DNA from: Apostichopus californicus
Lineage: Eukaryota > Echinodermata > Holothuroidea > Aspidochirotida > Stichopodidae
DNA length: 28,543 nt
Direction of reading: 5' to 3'
Assembly (NCBI GenBank): GCA_020650975.1
Contig: JAIPMN010000587.1
Coordinates: 1 to 28,543, forward strand
The notes below the pieces were generated by a model. That model saw nothing but the letters and a program-made list of their open reading frames with translations. It did no database searches and was not told the DNA's origin. Both the position numbers and the translations under genes were made by a program. This document shows positions 10,901 through 22,900 of the stretch, piece after piece. The stretch's first letter is position 1. Every line of letters starts with the position of its first letter.

Positions 10901-13900
10901 TAAGTTACTTTAGTATTGGTATTAACAAATGCTAAAAGATAATGTTGGAGATGAGCAGTTTTCTGTCGGCGACACACGTGGTCATTGTGTTTGGAGCTGT
11001 GGATTAAACTTTTAGTGGTTTCAGACTTTCAGTATATGAACAGAATTATTATTTATTAAAAATGATGGAATTTCTGTGAGAAAAAGTTTCACAATGACAA
11101 TTCTTTAACAAAAAATGCAAATGTTGTACTATGAGGTAAAGGGCTGCACTACGGAGTTCTGTTAGCAAACATGAAAGACGCTCATTCTAAACATCTACTG
11201 GTATTACATCGGTCATGTTTTACAATGTAAGTAAAATTTGCCAAAGAAAAATGCTGTTTGACTTTAGTTTTGAATGTGCTGTTCTTTATGTAACTAAAAT
11301 TGGTGGCACTAATAGAATATTTTAAACAATACAATTCCTCATAACAAGAAGTGAACTGGTGTCAAAGTCATCATCAATTTTTTTTTTTTTTTACAAGAAC
11401 CAGTTTTTAAAGCGCAGAATTATATATACCTACACTCTAATGTTTCTATTGTGATTTTGGCCTTTAAGATGTCCTGCTACAAGGTAAACAGATCAAGTTC
11501 TTGCTGGTCTCCACTATTGTTTGTCACTTTACTTACATGACTCAATAAAGTACAACATGGTGGAGTAATTTGCTCCACCTGTGGGATTTTCATAAAATAT
11601 TGAAATTACTTGCTGTCAACAATAGCAGCTCTGTTAGAAGACAAACACACACAACATGAAGGAAGAGATAGCTTCACATTATTTTGTAGGATATACTTTC
11701 ATTGGCTCCCTATCAGCTACAGAATTCAGTATAAACTACTTCTTCTCACCTTTTGTGCTCATCATCTGGAACTGCCTGTATGCCTGTCACAACTTCTCTT
11801 GCCTTATATTCCAACTCGCACACTTCGTTCCTCCAACAAACTGTATTTAACTGTTCCTAAACCACGCTTGAAGACCTATGGTTACAGAAGCTTCGAATAC
11901 TCTGGGTCTTATCTCTGGAACAAGTTACCAGATCACATTCGAACATGCTATAAACTTTCTACTTTCAAAAGTCTACTTAAGACCCATTTTTTCACTTGTT
12001 CATTTGTAAATTAATTTACTTTCTTTGTAAAGCGCCTTGAGCAGTGACTTTTGTTTACTGATTTGGCGCTATATAAGTCTCATTTATTATTATTATTATT
12101 ATTAAGGAGGATTGCATACTTTGTACACAGAACAGAATATTTAATACACATCACGAATCAGCAGACTCTTAAACAATATGACTAAGTATATACACAACAT
12201 AGGGATGTATGTAATTACACAACATTAATAAATACATCCAAGATATGGAGGGGTACATAGTGACACAACATGGATAATTATATACATAACATGAAGGGGT
12301 ACATAATGACACAACATGGATAATTATATACATAACATGAAGGGGTACATAATGACACAACATGGATAATTGCATATACATAACATGAAGGGGTACATAA
12401 TGACACAACATGGATAATTATATACATAACATGTAGGGGTACATAATGACACAACATGGATAATTATATACATAACATGTAGGGGTACATAATGACACAA
12501 CATGGATAATTACATTCACAACATGAGGAGGGGTACATAATTACACAACATGGATAATTATATACATAACATGAAGGGGTACATAATGACACAACATGGA
12601 TAATTGCATACACAATATGGAGGGATACATAATGACACAGCATGGATAATTATATACACAAAATGTAGGGGGTACATAGTGACACAACATGGATAATTTC
12701 ATACACAACATAGAGTGGGTAAATATAGAATATCGAAAGTACATATACAACATAGACGGGTACATACTTACACAACATGGATAAATACATACAAAACATT
12801 GAGGGTGTAAATATAGAATATGGATAAGTACATTCACAACATGGAGGGGTTAATATAGAATATAGAGTGGCAAACATTAAATAACATGTATGAGTACATT
12901 CTTGAACCATTATGTAGGAGTACTTTGCAACTTAAAGTTGTTTTTGTATACACAACATGTAGGCACTACAAGCTTATACCTCGCATATGGCAGGGTACAT
13001 ATTGACCCTAAATGGAGAATGACATAAAAAACACATGGCAAAAGTAAAAATTCAAAAAACCAAAAACATGTTCATACTACAGATGTAACAAAGTTCAGAT
13101 CACTGTCAAGTGTCAAATGGTCTCTTGTGAATGGTCCAAAAATGAAAGAAACTGGGGGTATTGCTGATTGAAAAAATTTTACCACGGAATGGACAGCGGT
13201 TTGATTACCTACTGATTTTCTCTTTAAACATTTCTGTAATTGTTGTTAAATGTTATTAGATCATGTTATGTCACTTGATACTAAAATATGCTATAGTATT
13301 TCTGTAAAATTCATCTACTTTATATCAAATTGGACTAGACCTTGTAGAAACCTCATGATACTAAAACTTGGAGGAAAGAATTAACAAAATGATGAAATTT
13401 GAGTTATGATGTTTTAAGTTATAGCATCATATATGTTTGCCAAATTTGTGTTCCTATGAAGGAGTGCAGGGTCACTCTCTTGCCTCAAATATCATATGCA
13501 AAATGAAACCTGTGGATATCAGTCAAAATTACACTTAACATATAAACCTAGCACACATTGAACACAACTACTATATATGAACAATTGCATATGTGTGAAC
13601 CCAAAAAATTGAAATAATATTTAAAGCAAAAATCAAAATAAATATTAAACATTGCTTGCAACCTAGTTCATTACTTTTTTATGTTAAAAACTAGCTTTTC
13701 TGTTTCTTCATAGCTCTAGCAACAAATGCCATCACCGGAAATGGTAACTTTGTCGTTACCTCTGGTACTTCACTTTCCGGAGATCAACAGGTAGAGTCGA
13801 TTACTCTTGTACTCCCTTCTGTTGGATTTACTACAGTCCAACTTGGTATGCTCAGCATTGATCAAATCAGAGGTCCAGAGGTACTAGTCTACACATATCC

Positions 13901-16900
13901 TGTAGGTTCCACTGGTGAGTTGTTCTTAAAACCCATGAATAGTTGTTCAAAAACAGTTTTCATTGTTTTTACATGACTGTGGGCAGGCAATATAAGGGAC
14001 TTATAATTTTCAGACATAAAAGCTAGCTGACAGTGAAGGTCTTTTTAATGCCATTATTTGTGAGCTGCTGTGTCCTTTGTGGCTCAAGTCTATAACAATT
14101 GTTTTCGTTGCAAAAATTCAGTGATTACCGTGTAAAATCTTTTTGAATTCATATTTGTCCGATTGTCTAATATCTTCGAATTTAAGCAGAAAGTACCATG
14201 GACCTGAATGTCATGAACACACTGATAAAATCTGTTATTTTTGATTTCATTTTTGATTTCTTTTTTTTTAATTTACTCTCTCTTTTAAAATTGACTTGAC
14301 AGACTGTGTCTGATAATATTTGTGTCATGTTTATTATACATTTTTTATTTATTTATTCCATGTTAATGATGTATCCATTGGATGAGAATTTTTGATATCC
14401 AAAACAGGGAAATTTTTAAATTTCTTGACTGAGATATTTTGGTTAGGGACTGAGATCATGGAAGCTGAAGATGAAGGTTATACTGAGAGAGCAGTATGTA
14501 GTTTCTTACATTGGAGAGCAGTGAATACAGTTACAGGGTTCTTTTTGCTTGTTTTTTTCTCAAGGGGAAAATTTGATTGGAAAGGACCAAAGTCTCACCA
14601 TAACTAGATTGAACATTTTTCAACATTTTTCAACCTTTGTTGTATTTTTGCTTTCAGCTTCTTTCATCACTATTGAATCGTTGGCAATAGTGCAGGATGG
14701 GACTAATAATAGGTTCCTACGCGCAACAGCTTGCAAAAATGATGGCGGAATCTTAGGGGGTATATTCTGTGAGTATATGTTATTGATATTGGTGTGTGTA
14801 ACCTTCCATGTGTTGGGAGAATTATTAGTGAAGAAAATCTTTGTTGGGCCATAAAATCTTCCAGATTCCAAGTGCTGTATAGAGGGAGAGCTCTGAGCTT
14901 GGCCAATATTTTATTATGTAATATGAACTTTGAAAGGGAAAAGGTCAGGGGGTGGGGGAGGGAGGGAGCAGGCAGGGTCAGAATGTCCTTTTATTTTTTG
15001 TGGGTGATTTTTTTTGCCACAATTTTTGTCAGATTCTCACTTGAAGCAAAGGTTGCATATGGCCAACAGAAGTGCCTGCCTTCTATTGTCATTTCCACCA
15101 ATATGTGCCCCTTCTCGTATGCCATTTGGCAGCTAGTTGAATGGTGAGCATGGCTATTAGAAGTTGAATTTATTTCACAGACAGGTTTTCATTCTCATAG
15201 GCATGTCAGAAGCAATGGATATTTTCACAATGGAATAACAAATTGCATATCTCTCTAGCACACTTCACTTAAAAATGTAAGATTATTTATTTTTGCTAAA
15301 ACAGCCAACAGTCTAATTTCATCCATCATGGACTGAATCGAAATGTTTTGAACTTTCCTCTCACAAAGTCCTTCCTACTTTCCTTTGAGGCATTTGAAAT
15401 TGCTTATGTTTGGTTCCTTGCTGGAAGCAAGGGAGCCAATGCAGTCAGGTTTGTGTGTGTGTGCGTGTGTGTGTGCGTCTGTGACACTTGCATGGGTCTG
15501 CAATAACTGAAGAATGGAGTGATGGATAATTGTCATACTATGTCAATGTATTATAGTGAGAAAGTGTGCCCTATAATTTTTTGTGCTGACCTTATGACTA
15601 TTACTGAGGTTATGGGGTCAAAATATAAAAATCTCTACTGCCATGACTGCGCAACTGTAAGTCGGATTGTAGCCAAACATGCTATACTGTTGTGGGTTTA
15701 AAGCTGGTACATGTAGGCCTAATTTTTTGGGACCATCTGGGCCCCAAAATATTCTGTGCCAAGTTTTGGGGGACCCAAAATTTACTTCTATCTCAAATGC
15801 ATGCAGGGACACATCCTTTTGGTCCAAATTTGTGGGGCCCAATATTTTGGGACCCTTTAGACTCACATTTTGTTTACATTGCAATAACTTTGGAACCTTA
15901 AGTCAGATTGTAACCAAACTCGGTACAGTTAATAGCTGGTACATGTAGGCCATCTAGATGCTCCCAAATTTGATTTCAAATATGTGGGGCCCAATATTTT
16001 GGCACCATTTGGAGTTCAGTTTTTTGGGAAAAAAATTATTTTGAGCCACTTTGTTTGGGCAAAATAGTTTTGGTACTATTTAGGCCCAATTTTTTAAGTT
16101 GCATTAACTCCACAACCTAAAATCGGATTGTATCCAAAGTTTGAATACAGTTGTTGGTCAATAGCTGGTACATATGGGCCTAAATATCTTAGACCAATTA
16201 GGGCCCAATATTTTGTTTGAACTGTTTTGGGGCCCAAATCTTTTTGAGCCAACATTTTTCTAGACCCATCTTTGGATGGTGCCATAGGGCACTCGTGTTG
16301 GAGTATTGGAGTGACTGATGTGGTACCTGACCATGTGTGAAGTAGGTATATTGATAGTAGACAGTGTCATATTGTATCAACTGAATTTGGTATGATGATA
16401 ATATTGGGTGATGAAATATATACAACACATTTATTTTCCTTTAAGCAAGGAACAATAGTGCCCATAAGTTGGGCTAAAGATATTATTTGTTGATGGTTTT
16501 GTTTGCATGCCAGCATTGTTGTTACAGGCTTTTAACACCATGGAAAAGTTCTTGTGTCATTTTTACTTCATCTTAATGAAGTTCATTGGCCTACTCTATT
16601 TCTTTGTCATTTTTACAATTTTATTCTACAGACATTTCCGATGTGTCTGGTACTTTCATTGATGTGACCGATGCTACTTTTGAAAACTATTACAATATTC
16701 CTGCAAATGTCGACTGTCAGACCTTTTTGGTGCCACTTTTGGAAGGTAACATTCCTTTTGCCGGGACCATCTCATTTGGCTTTGAAGCTGAAGGACCGTT
16801 CAGAGTCAGTGATACTCAATCTATCCTTTCATTTAACATACCCGGTGAGTACCTTGGGAATATTCCAGGTCATTAGGCCTAGTGCTTGTGATCATTAATC

Positions 16901-19900
16901 GGTTTCAAACACAAAATGAAGCAGATGTTTTATTATGAAAGCTTTTCCATGCGAGACCACAAACAAATTTGTAAAAAATATGGCTTTGTCCAGTCAAAAG
17001 TAACTAATATGTAATTGGTAAATTTCCTTTTCTTGCAAACTTGTGGACCAGTGTAATGGACCATCATGAATTTGTGTTCACATACTAGTGTTCTGTTTCA
17101 TATTATAGGCCGGTGTGCAAGTACACCGTGTGGACCAGGAATCTGTTCAGAGATCGGAACACTGTGTGATTGTACTAACACTGGATTTACTGGTGACGTC
17201 TGCAGCATTCCAGGTAATTACTAATTTTACTGTTAATCTTACATCAAGATTGAGATGACAGTCTCTTTGAGGGTTAGAACATGTATGAACAGCATTGTCC
17301 TTACCACCCTAAAAGGCATTTAAAATCATAAATAGCTGCAACTCCCATCGAAATCCATCAAAGATTAACTATTTGTGTATAAGTGTTTTCTTAATTCTAC
17401 TTTTATTCATGAATAAACATTAGCTATTATGCATATTGATGATGTTGGAATATGGGCATCACCATTGCATAGTAGTATAATAGGGCACCTATTTGTTGGA
17501 ATATGGGCATCACCATTGGTGGTAGTATAATAAGGACACCTATTTGTTGGAATATGGGCATCACCATTGATGGTGATAGTATAATAAGGGCACCTATTTG
17601 TTGGAATATGGGCATCACCATTGAGTAGTAGTATAATTAGGGCACCTATTTGTTGGAATATGGGTATCACCATTGTTGGTGGTAGTATAATAAGGACACC
17701 TATTTATTGGCATATGGGCATCACCATTGAGTAGTAGTATAATTAGGGCACCTATTTATTGGAATATGGGCATCACCATTGAGTAGTAGTATAATGAGGG
17801 CACCTTTTTGTTGGAATATGGGTATCACCATTGAGTAGTAGTGTAACGAGGGCACCTTTTTGTTGGAATATGGGCATCACCATTGGTGATAGTATTGTTA
17901 AGCTTCTTATGTCAGAAGACGTTCAGCATAATTTGATGGTAGTATTATTAAGGCAGCATGTCTGCTAAATTGTGGGCATCCTCATTGGTAACATGCAGTA
18001 CAACTTTACAATGAGGTATGAAGCATCATTGGTTGTTGCATAGTGTTATCATCTTATTGCTAGAATATGGGTAGCATGGATGGTAAAAAAATCATGAAGG
18101 AAGATGATTAAAAAAAAATTGTGTAAACAGTGGTTTTTGGAACAATTTTCTTCACAGTATTGTGTAATCCCAGTCCTTGTAACACTGGTGTGTGTTCTGT
18201 TGCTAACAATGCATTCAGTTGTGACTGTTCTGCAACATTCTTTGATGGAACTACGTGTCAAAATCAACGTGAGATTTTCTTTTTTTCTTCTTCTTCTTCT
18301 TTTCTGCTCTTTCTAATCTAAAAAAAAAAACCACTCAAAAAAGAAAAAAATGAGGTTAACTTTGTAGCCAATAAGAGAAGTGAGCCCTTTGCAAGTGACA
18401 CCAGAAATGTCGGTGTACAAGCAATTTTATATAATATATTGCAATGAGTAAAAGAAACCATCAAATTTTGATGAAGTATCATTCCTATGGTTCCTCATTA
18501 GTGACTATGAATTAACCTTATTCACTCAAGCAGATAATCTGATATCAGCTGAGTCCCTCAAGCAGATAAAATAAATTAGTATATAAAATAGTATATCAAG
18601 AACAGCTTCTCATGTTCAAACAAATGTGGATTGATGGGTGTGAGTTCATCATTGGTAAAATGCATGTGTTGTTTCACACAAAGTGTTAAGACAATTGCTA
18701 TTATAATATCCATGCAGCCCTGTGTTTACAGAGTGCCAAGCCATAACCTTACGACTGGGTGACCAGGAAATCAACTAGGAGGAAAAAATTAATTTGTGAC
18801 ACCAATGTTGTCTCTCCTCAGGAACTGGTAATGGGAAAGTCTCTGATAAAATGATAAAATTCTAAAAATTGAAATAACTTATTTAGTAGTTTTGTAACAA
18901 ATTTAATGAATCAATTATTGTCTTAAGCCTGCGATATTATCTGCTCTTATGTCCTTGAATTTTTCTTCTTTTCAGTTCAGATCCAGTTTCCAGTTACGAC
19001 CACAACTGTACTGGAGAATGCTGGGTTTATCGATATCAATGTGTGTCTGAATAGTATTGTGCCTCGCACCTTTGGTGTTACCTTTGGTAGGTACAATTTT
19101 TGATCTTTTGTATCTCAATAGTCATTTCATTACTCTGCTCTCCAATCAATTGCCCAGTTGGCCCGCATGAATCTCCCGGCTTCTCCATGATTTCAGATCA
19201 TACAAGTTGGCATAACGAGGGTAGATGGTTTACACGTGTTTGAATGTATTTTTTTTGCCATGCACCTGCCCTGTCATTGCAATAACCTGCTATAAATACA
19301 GCTTTTACACATGCTGTAAATGAAAAAATGATGGATATGTCTGATGATGTTGTTGTTGTTGTTGTTGTTATATTTCTGATGCTTTTGTTTTACTCTCTGT
19401 GACAGGCTTAAGTGTAAATCAAGGTATTCCAGCTGACATAAATTTCCCGACCACAGGAACCATTTCCATAGGCAGTTCTTGTGCTGTCGTCAGGATAGTC
19501 ATCTTCAGTGATGGCATCCTGGAAGGCACTGAGAACATTCCAGTGACTTTAACAGCAACAAATGGTGCAATCGTTAACAACCAGCAAGATGTTTTCACAT
19601 TGATAATTAATGGTAAGCAAAAGAAGAACAGATAAAGGTCCCTTTATTAAAACATCCCTGATGTGTGATAGAAGGATGTTACCAGTGTTAATTTAAGATC
19701 ACTGTCTTTGGTGAGTTAGTGTGAGTAAGTGTATTATAATTCTCAAAAGTTCATAGCCACAGTATGTCTTTATATGGGATATGGTGAGTCTTATATAGCC
19801 AAGTTCACTACTTGCTATTTTTTTTTGTTTTTGTATTCATCAACGCTACATCAAGCTTGGAAAGTGGTATGCACGTCACATGTACCTCTAGACCCAAAAG

Positions 19901-22900
19901 TCACAGTGTATATTTACCGTTATGACACTATTGAGACTCAGCAGCAATGCTGCTCTAGTTTTACTTTTGCGATGGTGCGTATTGATTTATTGTGGGGTTT
20001 TTTTCCACCAAATTTTTGATAAAATGACATGTTTTGTAAAATTATATAAAGAAGAAAGGGCCTTTTATTTCTATTTGAATGGACTACAAATTTGACATTA
20101 AAACAGAGTGGTCTTGTGACTGAATATGTATGCTTTTCTTGATCCTGAGAATTGACAATCCATTTAGACACATGTTTCTCATCTATAAACCTTACATCAT
20201 GATTGGACAGAACAAGAAGATTACTTGTGTTTTGACAAATATTTTCCATACAGGTTGTAATTCATATATATATATATTATTATTGTTGTTATCGGACCGG
20301 TATACATGGTTTAAGTCTTGATGAAGAAATACCAAATTTTGTAATTCTTGTAGATATTTTCCACTAGCTAAAGTGACTTTAGTGGACGTTGTGACTAATT
20401 ATAGTGTAATACCTTTCTTCCCCTTTTACAGAGGTTGATGTTTGTTTCAATAATCCTTGTAATGGTGGGATATGTACTGCACTTGGAGGAATTGCACAGT
20501 GTGACTGTACAATAACAACCAACATTGGCCAGTTCTGTGATACGCCTGGTAGGTGATTTTGAATTTCCCGTTAATGCTTTTCTTCGCCCACGCAATTGTG
20601 CCTTCGAGAGCTTGTTTAGCGCTCACGAGTGCCAATCGCCCGACGCCACCGTGTATTCCTGACGCAGCCCTGAACTGTGTCTACAGTACAAATGTGCGTA
20701 ACAACACGGCAGTGTATCAACCCAGAACTGTGTTTACAAATGCTGCCATTGTTAATAGAACAGAAGATACTCAGCCGTTGTTGTACACTCTCAAATTTTG
20801 AAAGTATAATATTATTCTCCTTTTAAGTTTATACTAAAATCTGGTTGTCCAAAAGTATTGTCCTTGACCAAACTTTAGTCTCCTTTAACTGCCTTTATTT
20901 CTATCCCTAAAGTAAACCTTTATTTAATTTATCATCAATAAATTCAATGTGTATCATCTATACATTCAATGTATCATTGTGTAATATTACTGAAGTACCT
21001 ACAATTTAGTTCAAAGTTACTAAAATTGAAACTTTTTCCACAAAAAGTTGTCAGAAGAAGTCTCACTTCTGGATCTCATCTGATTCGCCAAAAATTTGTT
21101 GCGAGTTTACTTTGGAAATCAATATGTCATTTGCATTTTGCAATATTTTTAGACTGTACTATTGTTTAATCCATCAGTGCAGTAAAGCAAGACATAGCGA
21201 TAGCTCAGGATTTTGAATTCATTAAAGAGATTAAAGTCAGATCCTGTTGGGATCACCAGGCATTACAACTTATCAGACATTTAGCTACATAATTAGGTTA
21301 TCTTTACTACTACATAAAGTTTATTTATAAATTGCTTCTGTCATGGAATCTTGACCTTGTATTTACCAAACACATGTTTGTATAAAAGTGACTGTATATG
21401 GCAAAACTTCACAACCTTTTCACCTTAACAGTACTTGAAATAAAGCCACAGATAAAACTGCTCACATAAATTGCAAATATCAGTCAAACTAACAGAAAAG
21501 CAGAGTTCCACTGAAAAGTTATCAAATTACTCCAAAGCTAGTTTTCAATGTCTTCCACTTCAATGCTGTGAAGCTTCAGCCAAGTACCTCTTGATTGCTG
21601 GTTACCTTTTTGGTCTTTAACAACAATTTTTTTTTTTTTAGTAATTCCTACAAAAATAATTTTGTTTTTTTAAAAGTAATTTATGAAGTACATAAAAAGA
21701 TTTACAGCTGCAAGGGGAAAAGAGAGAAAAAGTATACCATAAAAGGTACAAAGTCATTGCTCTACCTGGTATTGTTAGGAAATTGGAGTTAGTCAACAAC
21801 CCATGGAAGACCCCAGCCCACACTCTCATTAGGGGAAAGAACTAAAATGATATGAGAATGTGGTGATAAATTTATATATTTTGAATATAACTTACAACCT
21901 TTTTTTTTTTCTGTAAGGGGGAAAAATCTTTACCAACAATTGATAGTAAAACTCTTTCTGTTATTTTATTAAGGAAACGACCAACATTTTATCTTGAACC
22001 TTAATGGCATATCTTCCTCTTACAGTTACGATACAGTTTCAAGCAGCGTCTGCCGTTATATCAGTCATGGAAGCTGCCCAATCCATCACGGTTCAAGTTT
22101 GCTTGGCCTTGGATCCACAAACCCTACCCAGAACATTTGATATCTTATTCAGTAAGTATCTTTAACCCTTTTTCTTATTGAAAGGAAATGGTGTTTAGCT
22201 TAAAGTCTCAATGTGTGTTGCCAAATTTTAACTTCAGCTTACTGCCCTAAAGCTCAGTGAAAATAACACTGTGCTATGCAATTTTCATATCAATTTTCAT
22301 TATTTTTATTCAGTTATCTCTCGTTAAACATTTTGAGCTGAATGAAATTCCGCCAGATTTATTAACGAGTCCGTAGATTCTACAAACATCAATCCAAATT
22401 TGCAAGCCCCGCCCAACAGATCATGCACCAATCAAATCTCTCTGTTTTGTTTACAACCATTCCAATTTCGTGGCTAGCCACTGTTAGTTTTCTTCTCTTG
22501 AATAGTATTTTTCTTTTGGTCTTACCTGTATAAACGGCACTTACTGAGTATTTCCTGGAATTCCGGCTGCCCTTCCTCCTCTCGAGTGCATTTGGTAGGG
22601 CTTCCTTCTTCAGGGTATCTCTATTCCTATTCCGCAAAAACACATGTGCAATGGCGGAGCTTCTCCTTGGAGGAAACATACACAAGGAACGCCAAAAGGG
22701 ACAAAAACACAATAGTAACATTACCGATGTAGCTTGCAAAAGTGTGTTATTTCTTTCCACTGCAATGAATAAAAAGGTGTTTTCAGATGTTTCCCTCCGT
22801 GGAATTGGGCAAAAAAAGTGGACGGTACGAGTATATATATACGTTACATTTGTGTAATGAACATGTTCATATGGGTGGTCGCAGTGATGTCGTGGTAAAT

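Larger units (their letters stand above)
10900..13713 (+). other. Intron 7, largest in the window
   Basis: A 2,814-bp intron that holds a LINE 3' fragment and the 46-bp minisatellite. In 10900-11600 and 12900-13713 I see only AT-rich sequence without coding potential. Confidence 0.7.
14769..16631 (+). other. Intron 9
   Basis: A 1,863-bp intron with a G-rich purine tract near 14939-14975, a GT microsatellite near 15452-15478, a small hairpin near 15413-15438, and the degenerate repeat block annotated separately. Open frames of 76-117 codons on both strands show no known motif. Confidence 0.65.

Noticed and set aside
12169-12910. Minus-strand open frames of 80-98 codons with Cys/Tyr/Pro repeats
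   Set aside because: They are translations of the 46-bp minisatellite and its degenerate flank.
14794-15147. 117-codon plus-strand open frame in intron 9
   Set aside because: Overlapped by other open frames on both strands, includes a low-complexity G-rich tract, and has no known domain.
17407-17673. Minus-strand open frame with repeated DAHIPTNRCP
   Set aside because: It is a translation of the 52-bp minisatellite.
17430-17915. CRISPR-like direct repeats
   Set aside because: The units are contiguous with no unique spacers, and the setting is a eukaryotic intron.
19729-20249. Overlapping open frames of 96 and 103 codons on opposite strands
   Set aside because: They lie in intron 14, lack motifs, and neither fits the phase-1 requirement with usable splice sites.
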